64,000 bases of DNA from CALRQJ02 sp943370285 (GCA_943370285.1 CALRQJ020000018.1:21256-85255), one strand, 5' to 3'. Numbered from the stretch's first letter, positions 8,818 to 18,583 are shown. Made by a program: numbers and translations. The notes: generated from the sequence alone by a model not told the origin.

Positions 8818-10449
8818 TTATGTATTTCCATACACTTTAAGCAATTGTTTTAAATCATCGAGTGTATTAATCTCCGAAACTTTCTTGTCTTGTCGCCACC
8901 GACTGATTCTAGGAAAACGCAGTGCCACACCCGATTTATGCCTATTACTTGCAGCGATTCCTTCGAAAGCAATCTCAAAAACCAGTTCAGGCTTTACAGT
9001 TCTCACCGGACCAAATTTTTCTACTGCATTGCGTTTTACAAAAGCATCTACCGCTATAAATTCTTTATCCGTTAAGCCGCTGTATGCTTTGGTGAAGCTT
9101 ACTAATCGGTCACCATCTTTTACAGCGAAAGTATAATCAGTGTACAAATTACTTCTTCTGCCATGACCTTTTTGAGCATAGATCATTACTGCATCAATGG
9201 TGAGCAGATCTATTTTCCACTTCCACCAATCGCCAATTTTTCTTCCGGTTTGGTAATGCGAGTTTTTACGTTTCAGCATCAAACCTTCTGCCCCATTTGT
9301 TCTTGATGTAGTTCGGATATCGATTAATTGTTGCCAATCATCAAACAGTATTTCATCAGATAAAAAAAGTCCACATGTTGTAGCTGTTGCAGTTTGTACT
9401 TTAGTTACAATTTCCTTTAATAATTGTCTTCTTTCCAATAAAGGCAAATGCCTAATATCTTCACCCTTATATTCTAACAGATCATATGCAAAAAAAGCAA
9501 CCGGCACTTCTTGCAATTGTTTCTTGGTAATTGTTTTTCTACCAATTCTTGTTTGCAACAAAGCAAAAGGTAATGGTTGTAAATGGCCATTTGTTACTAC
9601 AGCAGGAATAATTTCCCCATCTAACACTGTACCATTAGGCACAGCATCTTTCCATCCATCATATTCCGGAAATTTATCTGTCATCAACTCTTCACCCCTG
9701 CTCCAAACATATAAATCAGCTTTACGTTTTATTATCTGACCCCTAATACCATCCCATTTCCATTCAGACTGCCATTCATGCGGAATACCTAATGTTTCCG
9801 GCGCTGCATCTAAAGCATATGCCAAATAAAAAGGATAAGGTTTACTGCTATCCAAAGCAGCTGCTTCAGCACTTAATAAATCAGTAAAGTTGGTGGTCGA
9901 AGGATTCCAATTACCACTAATACGATGTGCGATAATTGATGGTGACAAACCCGTTATTTTAGCCAACGCATTCACCATCATTTTTTGAGAAACCCCAATT
10001 CTAAAGCCACCGGTAATCAATTTATTAAATACAAATCTTTCATTCGAATCTAACTGTTGCCAACTATCAATGATAAATTTTTTTCTGATGGCTTCATCTG
10101 CTTTATCCAAGGCAACAAATTGTTCTACATAATAACTGAGGGTAAGATTTTCGACTTCAGCTGAATGCTTTGGCGGAGGCAATAATAATGTTATAGTTTC
10201 AGCTAAATCACCAACAGTGTGATAGGATTCTAGAAACAGCCATTCGGGGATTTGTGTTAGCGATAAACACAATTGTTGCAGCAAAGCTGTATTTACAATT
10301 CGCTTTGGTCTTCTGCCACTAAAAATAGCAATGACCCAAACTTTATCGGCATCGGTAGCAACAGCAAAATAATCTTGCAAAGCCAATAACTTATCATTGG
10401 TTTTAGTGGAGGTGCCTAATTGGTAAACGAGTGCTGCAAAATGTTTCAT
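8818..10449 (-). CDS. ATP-dependent DNA ligase
   Basis: This 543-residue protein has the N-terminal DNA-binding domain of archaeal/eukaryotic-type ligase I. An adenylation domain carries catalytic Lys231 in EWKWDGIRGQ, motif III LDGEI, motif IIIa FFAYDLLE, motif IV EGLMLK and motif V WWKWK. The C-terminal OB domain ends in RFPRISRWRQDK, a family signature. It seals nicks using ATP, alongside the NAD+-dependent LigA presumably encoded elsewhere. Its ATG overlaps the exonuclease stop by four bases. Confidence 0.94.
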   Translation of the reverse strand: MKHFAALVYQLGTSTKTNDKLLALQDYFAVATDADKVWVIAIFSGRRPKRIVNTALLQQLCLSLTQIPEWLFLESYHTVGDLAETITLLLPPPKHSAEVENLTLSYYVEQFVALDKADEAIRKKFIIDSWQQLDSNERFVFNKLITGGFRIGVSQKMMVNALAKITGLSPSIIAHRISGNWNPSTTNFTDLLSAEAAALDSSKPYPFYLAYALDAAPETLGIPHEWQSEWKWDGIRGQIIKRKADLYVWSRGEELMTDKFPEYDGWKDAVPNGTVLDGEIIPAVVTNGHLQPLPFALLQTRIGRKTITKKQLQEVPVAFFAYDLLEYKGEDIRHLPLLERRQLLKEIVTKVQTATATTCGLFLSDEILFDDWQQLIDIRTTSRTNGAEGLMLKRKNSHYQTGRKIGDWWKWKIDLLTIDAVMIYAQKGHGRRSNLYTDYTFAVKDGDRLVSFTKAYSGLTDKEFIAVDAFVKRNAVEKFGPVRTVKPELVFEIAFEGIAASNRHKSGVALRFPRISRWRQDKKVSEINTLDDLKQLLKVYGNT

Positions 10450-11507
10450 CTCTCCAAATCATTTACAGGTACATCAATATCATTTTCTTCGCCATAAGCA
10501 GTGCTTACTTCATGTGACTCGATTCCCATTTCGTTGAGGTATCTACTAAAAGCTGCTTGAAAACCATGTGTTACAAATACTCGTTGAGCACCTGTTGCTT
10601 TAACGGCTGAGAGCAAACCATTCCAATCGGCATGGTCACTTAATACAAATCCTGCATCTGCATTTTGTCGGCGACTATTTCCTCTTACCTGCATCCAACC
10701 GCTACAAATGCCAATACTGTAAGGAGTAAATCTTTTCATCCAAGGAGAATCTTCAGCGCTTGGCGGTGCAATAACAACGGCCGTTTTCAACAGTTCTTTT
10801 GGTGTATCGGCTGTTATTTTTTTTACTTTAGGAAATTGAAATCCGGCAGCCAACAATGTTTCATGTGTGTTCCAAATGGCACCATGTACAAAAATAGTAT
10901 CGGTTACCGCAGCAGCAGCTTGCAAAACCCGTTGTGCTTTACCTAAACTATAGGCAATTAATACACTTGCTTTTTGATTAGCTTGATTTTGTGTAATCCA
11001 ATTGCCAATATCAGCATAAATTTTTTGCTGCGGCTGCCAGTTGTAGATAGGTAAACCAAAAGTAGATTCAGTAATGAAATGATGACAAGTGATGGGTTCA
11101 AATGCAGTGCTAATACCATCATCCTCGGTTTTATAATCACCACTTACTACCCAAACTTCTCCTTTGTATGATAATCGAATCTGCGAAGCGCCGATAATAT
11201 GACCGGATGGATGCAAACTAATTTGCACACCATTGATATAAACCGGTTCATTCCAACCAATGCTTTGATAATTGTTATTGCCCAAACGCAATTGCAATAA
11301 TGGTTTGGTAAAATGATGACAGAGATAATATTTAGAACCCCATTTAGCATGATCGCTATGGGCATGGGTGATGATTGCTTTGTCAACCGGCTTCCATGGA
11401 TCTATGTAAAAATCACCTTGCTTACAGTACAAACCAATGTCTGTGAATTGTAATAATTCGTTTTGAGCAGATAGACTAACCGATGATTGCACATCAATAG
11501 AACTCAT
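10446..11507 (-). CDS. Ligase-associated DNA damage response exonuclease
   Basis: This 353-residue metallo-beta-lactamase/beta-CASP-fold nuclease shows motif 2 HAHSDHAKWG (His48, His50, Asp52, His53). SGHIIGASQIRL, SGDYKTEDDG and the late LSDHADWNGLL and FVTHG segments follow. It is the first repair gene and is predicted to trim DNA ends before ligation. It is coupled to the ligase by an ATGA overlap. Relatives are sometimes named as mRNA 3'-end processing factors because of the shared fold; the operon argues for DNA. Confidence 0.92.
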   Translation of the reverse strand: MSSIDVQSSVSLSAQNELLQFTDIGLYCKQGDFYIDPWKPVDKAIITHAHSDHAKWGSKYYLCHHFTKPLLQLRLGNNNYQSIGWNEPVYINGVQISLHPSGHIIGASQIRLSYKGEVWVVSGDYKTEDDGISTAFEPITCHHFITESTFGLPIYNWQPQQKIYADIGNWITQNQANQKASVLIAYSLGKAQRVLQAAAAVTDTIFVHGAIWNTHETLLAAGFQFPKVKKITADTPKELLKTAVVIAPPSAEDSPWMKRFTPYSIGICSGWMQVRGNSRRQNADAGFVLSDHADWNGLLSAVKATGAQRVFVTHGFQAAFSRYLNEMGIESHEVSTAYGEENDIDVPVNDLER

Positions 11508-11564
11508 TTAAGCAGTTTACAAGCATCAAATTACAAATAATAATTTCCTATTAAAGCGAAACAT

Positions 11565-11705
11565 TCATTTACCCTTTCGGCAACGGTCGCTGCAATATTT
11601 TACTTCTGCCCAAACCTTTTCCCATTTTTTCCGCCAGGTAAAAGGTTTACCGCAAGTGCTGCAAATTTTACTGGGTAATGATTGTTTATTGCCTTTGTGT
11701 GACAT
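11565..11705 (-). CDS. DUF2256 small zinc-ribbon protein
   Basis: This 46-residue basic ORF is too short for ordinary gene calls. The translation begins MSHKGNKQSLPSKICSTCGK, continues PFTWRKKWEKVWAEV, and closes with KYCSDRCRKGK. The two pairs CSTC and CSDRC form a clear four-Cys zinc site, and the PFTWRKKW...VKYCSDRCR pattern is that of DUF2256. Genes of this family often lie beside cryptochrome/photolyase genes, so a repair-linked role is possible but unproven. It is 57 bases upstream of the exonuclease and 43 bases downstream of the binding-protein gene, all on one strand. Confidence 0.85.
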   Translation of the reverse strand: MSHKGNKQSLPSKICSTCGKPFTWRKKWEKVWAEVKYCSDRCRKGK

Positions 11706-11748
11706 GGGATGAAAACAATGCAAATCGCCTTCTTGTTCAAAGAGAGGT

Positions 11749-12948
11749 TTAATTCACCGCTTTAATTACCCCATCTAATTTTTTGATAAAATACAATTTT
11801 CGATTCTCATAGTAATCAACGGTATTTTTTTCAGTCGCATTGTAGAAAGGAGTAAACTGGTATTCACCAAAAAGTTTGTAGGCATTGGTATTGATGTTGC
11901 CTGCAAAGGCACTATCGTACTGCACCAATAATTTGGTGAAATGATATACTGCTTCATAACCTTTGAAAGCCATATCGCTAGGACGAGAATAATGACGGCC
12001 TTTGTATTGGTGCTGTGTATAAAGACTTAGCGATTTGTTTTCTGTGAAATTATAGGGAGTGGAATAAACAATTTCAATGCCTTTACAACTTTCTTTATTG
12101 AGTTCTGTCATTCTATCCCAAGTTGGCATACCAATAACAACAATTCTACCTTTTTTTACACTACTCAATGTTTGCACTAATTTAAGGCCAAATGCTTCAT
12201 CAATATCACCTGCAATAATTACGTTGGTTTTGGTACTGTCTAATTGTACAGCAATATCTTCTGCTGTAAAATAATCTTGAACATCAACGGTTTTGTACTT
12301 CAATGGAACTGCAGGGGTAGCTTTATTATTAGCGCCAAATGTGGCTTTCACATAATTGCCGCCGGCACTTTTTCTGCTAAACATAACAAGATTAGCCCAA
12401 GCATAATGTTGTTGCAGGTGCTTGTAAATGCCATCTAAATGTGTTTTAAGCGATGAATTAACGAGGTAGAAATAGGGATTATTTACTACTCCGCTTGTTC
12501 TAGGATAAGTAGCTGAAATAAGTGGAATTTGATGAAGCAAGGCAAAATCAGCCAACTGCTTTACTTCAGTAGCAGAAGTAAAAGAAGCAATTAACAATTG
12601 AGCATTGGCCAAACTATCGCCACGCAACAAGTTGTTCAATTGTTGTTGCGGTTGTTTGGTGTCTACTACAATCACTTCAGCACTAACACCTTCTTTTTTC
12701 AAAGAATCAACGGCTAATATTACACCATTGTAAAACTCTAATCCCGGTAAAATATATTTTGGAATAAATGCTGTACCCAACTTGTAATTAGCGCCATTAA
12801 AAGCACTATCTAAATAAAGCGGCGTAAATACCACAATTTTATACTGCTTTACAGTAGAATCTGCGGCAGTATGATCTACTTGCCCAAACCCTGTTGTAAA
12901 ACAACTCAGGAAGACAATTAGCGGTAAAAAAAAATTCTTCAACAACAT
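11749..12948 (-). CDS. Periplasmic amino-acid-type ligand-binding protein
   Basis: This protein of about 399 residues starts with a signal peptide (MLLKNFFLPLIVFLSCF). Two Rossmann-like lobes of the type I periplasmic binding fold follow (KIVVFTPLYLDSAF; LLIASFTSATEV; NVIIAGDIDEAFGL). The family includes the LivJ/receptor-ligand domain. No permease or ATPase genes are adjacent, so it may act as a stand-alone sensor or enzyme cofactor. The frame runs to 13023 inside guaA; the ATG at 12948 is chosen for the signal peptide. It follows guaA on the same strand. Confidence 0.72.
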   Translation of the reverse strand: MLLKNFFLPLIVFLSCFTTGFGQVDHTAADSTVKQYKIVVFTPLYLDSAFNGANYKLGTAFIPKYILPGLEFYNGVILAVDSLKKEGVSAEVIVVDTKQPQQQLNNLLRGDSLANAQLLIASFTSATEVKQLADFALLHQIPLISATYPRTSGVVNNPYFYLVNSSLKTHLDGIYKHLQQHYAWANLVMFSRKSAGGNYVKATFGANNKATPAVPLKYKTVDVQDYFTAEDIAVQLDSTKTNVIIAGDIDEAFGLKLVQTLSSVKKGRIVVIGMPTWDRMTELNKESCKGIEIVYSTPYNFTENKSLSLYTQHQYKGRHYSRPSDMAFKGYEAVYHFTKLLVQYDSAFAGNINTNAYKLFGEYQFTPFYNATEKNTVDYYENRKLYFIKKLDGVIKAVN

Positions 12949-13013
12949 CAAAATGGCTTTAGCAGCATTAAAATACAAATTCCGTGCTGAAATTACATTT
13001 ATTTTCAAAAAGC

Positions 13014-14549
13014 CTATTCCCACTCAATGGTAGCAGGTGGTTTACTGCTGATATCATAGACAACTCTGTTAATCCCTTTTACATTATTGATGATATCATT
13101 AGACACTTGAGCCAAAAACTCATAGGGTAAATGAGCCCAATCTGCCGTCATGCCGTCTACGCTAGTCACGGCCCTCAATGCAACCGTAAATTCATAGGTT
13201 CTTTCATCACCCATTACACCAACACTTTTAACGGGTAACAATATGGTACCTGCTTGCCAAACCTTATCATATAAGCCTGCAGTTTTTAATCCGTTAATAT
13301 AAATGTCATCTGCTCGTTGTAATAAATCAACCTTTTCCGGAGTAATATCACCTAAAATACGAATGGCCAAACCCGGACCGGGGAAAGGATGGCGGTTAAT
13401 CATATCGGCTGGAATACCAAGTTCTAATCCCACTTTTCTCACTTCATCTTTAAACAAATAACGCAGCGGTTCAACCAAACCTAAATGCATAGTATCGGGT
13501 AAACCGCCAACATTATGGTGAGATTTGATGGTTACTGAAGGTCCATGCACACTAACACTTTCAATCACATCCGGATAAATGGTACCCTGCCCCAGAAATT
13601 GTATGTCGCTTAGTTTAGCGGCCTCGTCTTGAAACACATCAATAAACAGTCCGCCAATAATTTTACGTTTGGTTTCGGGATCTGATTTTCCTTCCAATGC
13701 AGTATAAAACAAGTTTTTGGCATCTACTCCTTTCACATTCAAATCGAGCTGCTTGTAGGTTTCTAATACTTGTTCAAATTCGCCTTTACGCAGTACTCCA
13801 TTATCTACAAAGATGCCATGCAATCTTTTACCAATGGCTTTGCTGATTAATGTTGCAGCCACTGTACTATCTACCCCACCACTTAAAGCCATGATAACAT
13901 GACCATCGCCGATTTGCTGTTTTAATGCATCAACGGTTTCTTGTACAAAGGAAGCCGGCGTCCAATTTTGTGAACAGCCGCAAATATGGGTAAGAAAGTT
14001 TTTGATGATTTTTTTGCCTTCGGCAGAATGATATACTTCGGGATGAAATTGCAAACCATATAATGGCTTTGAATCTCCAGCCGATTTGCGAAATGCTGCA
14101 ACCGGAATACTATCTGTAACAGCCAATACTTCAAATCCTTCGGGCAAAGCTTTAATAGAATCGCTATGGCTCATCCAAACCTGAGAAGGCATAAGCACAC
14201 CATCTAACAACACATCCTCTTGTTGAGCCTGTAAAATTGCACGGCCATATTCTCTCTTATCAGACTTATCTACTCGGCCACCAAACAGTTTCGCTGTTAA
14301 TTGAGCGCCATAACAAACACCTAATACAGGCAAATCTTTGATCATCGCAGCAATATCTACCACCGGGGCATTTTCGTCATTGACAGAAAATGGCGATCCA
14401 CTCAAAATAATGCCTTTTAGGGTACTATCGTATTGAATTGACTTGTGGTAGGGAGTGATTTCGCAGTATACATTGGCTTCCCTTACAGCCCTGGCAATCA
14501 GTTGGGTATATTGACTACCAAAATCGAGGATGATTATTTTCTCTGTCAT
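13014..14549 (-). CDS. guaA: GMP synthase (glutamine-hydrolysing)
   Basis: This 511-residue cytoplasmic enzyme converts XMP, ATP and glutamine to GMP. The class I glutaminase domain has Cys79 (GVCYGAQ), His169 and Glu171 (QFHPEVY). The ATP-pyrophosphatase domain has the P-loop SGGVDST (about 223-229). The C-terminal dimerisation domain ends in YDISSKPPATIEWE, the normal end of bacterial GuaA. It appears to be the first gene of the long minus-strand run to 4139. No guanine riboswitch could be recognised in the 118 bases upstream. Confidence 0.97.
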   Translation of the reverse strand: MTEKIIILDFGSQYTQLIARAVREANVYCEITPYHKSIQYDSTLKGIILSGSPFSVNDENAPVVDIAAMIKDLPVLGVCYGAQLTAKLFGGRVDKSDKREYGRAILQAQQEDVLLDGVLMPSQVWMSHSDSIKALPEGFEVLAVTDSIPVAAFRKSAGDSKPLYGLQFHPEVYHSAEGKKIIKNFLTHICGCSQNWTPASFVQETVDALKQQIGDGHVIMALSGGVDSTVAATLISKAIGKRLHGIFVDNGVLRKGEFEQVLETYKQLDLNVKGVDAKNLFYTALEGKSDPETKRKIIGGLFIDVFQDEAAKLSDIQFLGQGTIYPDVIESVSVHGPSVTIKSHHNVGGLPDTMHLGLVEPLRYLFKDEVRKVGLELGIPADMINRHPFPGPGLAIRILGDITPEKVDLLQRADDIYINGLKTAGLYDKVWQAGTILLPVKSVGVMGDERTYEFTVALRAVTSVDGMTADWAHLPYEFLAQVSNDIINNVKGINRVVYDISSKPPATIEWE

Positions 14550-14618
14550 GGCTGCGAAGGTAATAGAAAATGAGGTGGGCTAAAAACACTGCTGCATGAA
14601 ATAAATATGAGGAACGGC

Positions 14619-14649
14619 TTGTATGCTCGGCATTTTTTTGTAATTTTTG
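14619..14649 (+). promoter_or_regulatory. Candidate promoter of the GIN-domain gene
   Basis: A -33-like TTG (14619-14621) is followed after 19 bases by TAATTTTTG, one base longer than the Bacteroidota -7 box TAnnTTTG. Transcription would start about 10 bases before the ATG at 14668. Confidence 0.45.
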
Positions 14650-14667
14650 CACAATCAAACCAAAGCT

Positions 14668-15390
14668 ATGAACCTTAAAACAATATTTTCAGCACTCATT
14701 GCGATTGTATTACTATCGGCTTGCCATATTAATGGCAGTAGAAGAGTAAATGGTAGTGGAGACATCACTACAGTATCTCGTAATGTTGCCGATTTCAGCA
14801 AAATCAAAGTAGTTGGCAGTATGGAAGTTATTGTTACCAATGGTGCAACTGCAGTGGATATTACCTCTGACGATAATATCATACCCTTAATTGTAACTGT
14901 TGTAGAAAACGATTGGTTGATTATTAAACCTAAAAGCAATACTTCTTTCAAAAGCACCAAAGGGATCAAAATAAAAGTATCAACCCAACAATTAGACGCA
15001 CTAACCGTAACCGGAAGTGGTAATGTATCGGTGGAAGATAAATTTAGCAATGATTCAAAAATGAATTTTGATTTAACAGGAAGTGGTAATGTATCTGTTA
15101 ATGTTCATACGCCTTTAGTTAAGGTAAATATCACCGGTAGTGGCAATATTGATATTGCCGGAGAAACTAAAAAAGCTGATATCAATATAGCTGGCAGTGG
15201 AAACTATAACGGATTTGAATTACAAGCCGAAATTGGTGATGTAAACATAGCAGGCAGCGGAAATGCCAATATTTTTGCGGAAACCGACCTTAAAATAAAC
15301 ATTGCAGGTAGTGGAGATGTTGCTTATAAAGGCAACGCATCGGTTCAATCTAAGATAATGGGTTCGGGTAAAGTAAAAAAGCTCAATTAA
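14668..15390 (+). CDS. GIN-domain (DUF2807) lipoprotein
   Basis: This 240-residue protein has a lipoprotein signal (LLSACH, lipobox Cys about residue 19). A right-handed beta-helix built from short repeats follows; GSGN or GSGD recurs at least eight times (VTGSGNV, LTGSGNV, ITGSGNI, IAGSGNY, IAGSGNA, IAGSGDV). This is the head GIN domain common in Bacteroidota, probably exposed in the periplasm or on the outer membrane; its ligand is unknown. The ATG at 14668 follows a candidate promoter. It is divergent from guaA. Confidence 0.85.
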   Translation: MNLKTIFSALIAIVLLSACHINGSRRVNGSGDITTVSRNVADFSKIKVVGSMEVIVTNGATAVDITSDDNIIPLIVTVVENDWLIIKPKSNTSFKSTKGIKIKVSTQQLDALTVTGSGNVSVEDKFSNDSKMNFDLTGSGNVSVNVHTPLVKVNITGSGNIDIAGETKKADINIAGSGNYNGFELQAEIGDVNIAGSGNANIFAETDLKINIAGSGDVAYKGNASVQSKIMGSGKVKKLN

Positions 15391-15433
15391 ATACACTTTT
15401 CTAATTCCATTTAGCCTTATTCTAACTGATTAA

Positions 15434-15452
15434 AGTTGCAGTTACTGCAACT
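15434..15452. promoter_or_regulatory. Perfect inverted repeat between GIN gene and MFS gene
   Basis: AGTTGCAGT and ACTGCAACT are exact reverse complements around a single T. It lies 44 bases after the GIN stop and 44 before the MFS start. It could be an operator for the transporter or a weak terminator; the downstream T-run is poor. A smaller hairpin, CTGCC-AAA-GGCAG, follows at about 15470. Confidence 0.55.
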
Positions 15453-15496
15453 TGTTTGTCATTTAATAGCTGCCAAAGGCAGATTAAATACCTCTT

Positions 15497-16711
15497 ATGC
15501 CGCAAAAAACGTCTATCGTATTAATACTTTTAGCTGCGCTTAACTTTACGCATATCCTCGATTTTATGATTATGATGCCATTGGGTAATTACCTGATGCC
15601 ATACTTCAACATAAATCCACAACAATTTAGTTATTTGGTAGGTGCTTATACCTTGAGTGCTGCGGCATCCGGCTTTGCAGCAGCATTTTTTGTAGATGGA
15701 TTTGACCGTAAGAAAGTATTGTTATTTGGATACATTGGATTTTTAATAGGAACTATTGCTTGTGGTATTGCACCAAGCTATTGGTTATTATTAGGGGCTA
15801 GGGTTTTTGCCGGTTTATTTGGTGGATTGATTGGTGCCCAAGTGCTTTCTATCATAGCAGATATTTTTCCTTACGAAGAAAGAGGAAAAGCCATGGGTGC
15901 TGTAATGAGTGCCTTTGCTATTGCTAGTACATTAGGTGTTCCGTTTGCGTTGTATTTGGCCAATTTAATCAGTTGGCATGCTCCATTTTTATTGGTTGGT
16001 ATTTTAGGTGTTATGCTGATTCCTTTTTTGATGCGTTACATCCCCAGGATGAACCAACATACGTTCAACCGAGCAGAACGTACCTCAAAATTTGATGCAC
16101 TTATTAACGTTGCCACTAATGCCAAACTAAGACTAGCATTGCTTTTTTCCGGTTTGATGATGCTGGGTCATTTTCTAGTTATTCCTTTCATCAATCCATA
16201 TTTAGAATTTAATAACGGCTATTCAAAAGTGCAAACGCCTATGATTTATTTGGTTGGCGGATTGGCTTCTTTTTTCTCCGCCAATATCTTGGGCAGACTT
16301 TCAGACCGTTATGGGAAACTCACCATTTTTGGCATTTGTAGTTTGATGTGTTTGCCATTGGTAATTGGAGTCACGCATGTACCTGCTATTCCTTTTTGGA
16401 TTGTATTGGTATTGTTTGGAATTTGGTTTGTGGTGTCAACAGGTAGAGGGATTAGTGCACAAGCAATGGTGAGTAATGTTATTCCCTCGCAGCAAAGAGG
16501 AAGCTTCATGAGTTTTAATAGTAGCGTACAACAATTGGGGACCAGCGCAGCTTCATTTATTGCAGGGCTAGTTGTGATTAAAGGAGAAGGTCAAAAAATT
16601 CAGCATTACAACTGGTTGGGTTATTTAAGCGTTATAATTTTGTTGGCTTGTTTCTTTTTGGGTAGATATTTATTTGGCAGTATGGACAATACAAAAAAAG
16701 CTGAGGCTTAA
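15497..16711 (+). CDS. MFS transporter, drug/sugar efflux type
   Basis: This 404-residue polytopic inner-membrane protein has about 12 hydrophobic segments. The MFS motif A region appears as VDGFDRKKVLLFGY after TM2 and as GRLSDRYGKLTIFG in the second half. A loop rich in Arg and Thr (about 190-205) separates the two six-helix halves. The substrate cannot be read from sequence; the closest general type is the AraJ/DHA1 efflux group. It appears monocistronic, with its stop touching that of the convergent surface protein gene. Confidence 0.85.
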   Translation: MPQKTSIVLILLAALNFTHILDFMIMMPLGNYLMPYFNINPQQFSYLVGAYTLSAAASGFAAAFFVDGFDRKKVLLFGYIGFLIGTIACGIAPSYWLLLGARVFAGLFGGLIGAQVLSIIADIFPYEERGKAMGAVMSAFAIASTLGVPFALYLANLISWHAPFLLVGILGVMLIPFLMRYIPRMNQHTFNRAERTSKFDALINVATNAKLRLALLFSGLMMLGHFLVIPFINPYLEFNNGYSKVQTPMIYLVGGLASFFSANILGRLSDRYGKLTIFGICSLMCLPLVIGVTHVPAIPFWIVLVLFGIWFVVSTGRGISAQAMVSNVIPSQQRGSFMSFNSSVQQLGTSAASFIAGLVVIKGEGQKIQHYNWLGYLSVIILLACFFLGRYLFGSMDNTKKAEA

Positions 16712-18583
16712 TTAGCGAATTAGCGTTACTGTGCCTTTTCTATTTTCAATGGGCTGATTATTGATAGCAAAACTTGCCGTCCAAATAAATGTACCTATAT
16801 CAGCATCCCTGCCATTTATTTTTCCATCCCATTCTGCATATGGATTAGTTGAAAAAAACACAACTTGCCCCCAACGGTTGTACACTCTTAATTGATAGTT
16901 ATTAACTGCCGCTAGATTGCCCAACGGACCAAAACCATCATTTTTAAAATCTCTATTTGGCGTAAAAGCCGATGGAAAGAAAATGCCGGAACAATCTATA
17001 GTAACAGCTATGGTATCGATAGCAGTACAGCCATTTGTATCGAATACCCTTACCCAATACTTACCGGTTTGCGACACCAAATAATTGGTAGAAGTTGTGT
17101 TGTCTTGCCAACGATAAGCACCAAACACTCCCGGTGATAATAAAAGATTCCCCGAACAAAAAGAAGTATCTCTTCCTAGATTCGGTTGAAGCACATTACT
17201 CATACTATCCACTCGAATCGAAGAAGATATTATGCTACAATTATTGGCATCAGTAATTTTCAAATTATAAAATCCTGCATTCAAATTATTGATTTGTGCT
17301 GTAGTAGCACCGTTATTCCATAGGTATTGATAAGGTGCTGTTCCGCCAGTAGCAGTAATGGCAATAGCACCTTTAACTACACACAACACATTAGTAATGG
17401 TACTGGTGTAATTAATAGCTGGTGGTTGAACTAACACTACCGAATCGGTAGTTGAACAAGCATTGATTGCACTTACATTTACAGCATAAGTGCCTGCTTG
17501 TAATCCATTAATAGTTGAAGTGGTTTGCGGTGGATTGGTATTCCACACAAAACTATAATTTCCAGTACCACCAGCAGCAGATGCGGCAATTGCACCGGTT
17601 GAAGTTCCATTACAAAGTATTGGAATTATCACCGTTGCATCAACTGCTAATACTGTAATTGTTTGATTGGTTGACACCAACAAATTACCGGCATAAGCCA
17701 CTTGTAGCGTTACATTATAAGTACCAGGAGTAGAAAAAATATGTGCAGGATTTTGTGCTGAAGAAAAGTTAGCAGTACCCGAAGCCACATCGCCAAAATC
17801 CCAATTGTAAGACATGACACATGGAGATGTAATACTTGAAAAATTGACAGTCTTATTTCCGGCACAGTTATAAGTAAATGATGTTGCATTGGGTGGTGTA
17901 TCGCTTATGCTGATACTATCAATAGCAAAACCATCATAAGCATTACATTGTGTACCTGCCGCAAATGTAAAGCGGAACAGCACACCGGTTTGTCCGGCTA
18001 AAAATGCAAGATTGTGTTTAGCGACAAGCCATGTTCCACTGCCACTGCCAGCACCACCTGCACAAGGACTTGTGGGTTGAATATTTCCACTCCAACCGGC
18101 ATAGTTTAATGTGGTAATAGAAGTGGTATTAAACCAGTTTATCCCATTACAATCATTATTACTATTAATGCCGCCTAATGCTTGCCAAGTACTCCCATTG
18201 TTGATAGAATATTGTAAAGAAGCGCCGTCGTAACGTCTTTCGGTTTCCCAAAATACTTTAAAAGAAATTTGAGGATTTGATAAAGTAGATAAATCAAAAC
18301 ATGGACTTTGTAACCAAGAATTTTGAGCGTTGCTATAAAACGAAGCAGTTAATCCTCCTGTGATCCAACATTTTGTACCACTGCCTGCCCTATTGATGAC
18401 TGGTTTAGTCGGAGTTCCCCAAGCCCAATCTGCAGCATTTCCACCAACAACCCAATTGCCATTGTTTTGCTCAAAATCTTCTAGGTATGGAAAGTTGGTG
18501 ATTGCAGTTGTACACTGACTGTAACCTGCGGAAAGCCAACAAGTGCAACACACCCACAATATCTGCCGTAAGGCTAACTTCAT
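16712..18583 (-). CDS. PKD-domain surface protein with gliding-type T9SS C-terminal domain
   Basis: This 623-residue protein has a signal peptide and a MAM/jelly-roll-like N-terminal domain (about 30-220). A PKD domain follows (NFSSITSPCVMSYNWDFGDV; HIFSTPGTYNVTLQV), then two SprB-type repeats (NGTSTGAIAASAAGGTGNYS; VVKGAIAITATGGTAPYQYL). A type B gliding-motility C-terminal domain (FFPSAFTPNRDFKNDGFGP; YNRWGQVVF; GTFIWTA) would send it through the type IX secretion system to the cell surface. It probably binds glycans or is an adhesin. The ATG at 18583 gives the signal peptide a better start than the frame limit at 18613. Confidence 0.87.
   Translation of the reverse strand: MKLALRQILWVCCTCWLSAGYSQCTTAITNFPYLEDFEQNNGNWVVGGNAADWAWGTPTKPVINRAGSGTKCWITGGLTASFYSNAQNSWLQSPCFDLSTLSNPQISFKVFWETERRYDGASLQYSINNGSTWQALGGINSNNDCNGINWFNTTSITTLNYAGWSGNIQPTSPCAGGAGSGSGTWLVAKHNLAFLAGQTGVLFRFTFAAGTQCNAYDGFAIDSISISDTPPNATSFTYNCAGNKTVNFSSITSPCVMSYNWDFGDVASGTANFSSAQNPAHIFSTPGTYNVTLQVAYAGNLLVSTNQTITVLAVDATVIIPILCNGTSTGAIAASAAGGTGNYSFVWNTNPPQTTSTINGLQAGTYAVNVSAINACSTTDSVVLVQPPAINYTSTITNVLCVVKGAIAITATGGTAPYQYLWNNGATTAQINNLNAGFYNLKITDANNCSIISSSIRVDSMSNVLQPNLGRDTSFCSGNLLLSPGVFGAYRWQDNTTSTNYLVSQTGKYWVRVFDTNGCTAIDTIAVTIDCSGIFFPSAFTPNRDFKNDGFGPLGNLAAVNNYQLRVYNRWGQVVFFSTNPYAEWDGKINGRDADIGTFIWTASFAINNQPIENRKGTVTLIR

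Noticed and set aside
8789..9136. 115-residue plus-strand frame over the ligase gene
   Set aside because: It is antisense to well-conserved ligase motifs and has no recognisable protein features.
14655..15050. 131-residue minus-strand frame over the GIN-domain gene
   Set aside because: It is an artefact of the repeated GSGN codons; Leu/Val/Thr-rich with no start context.
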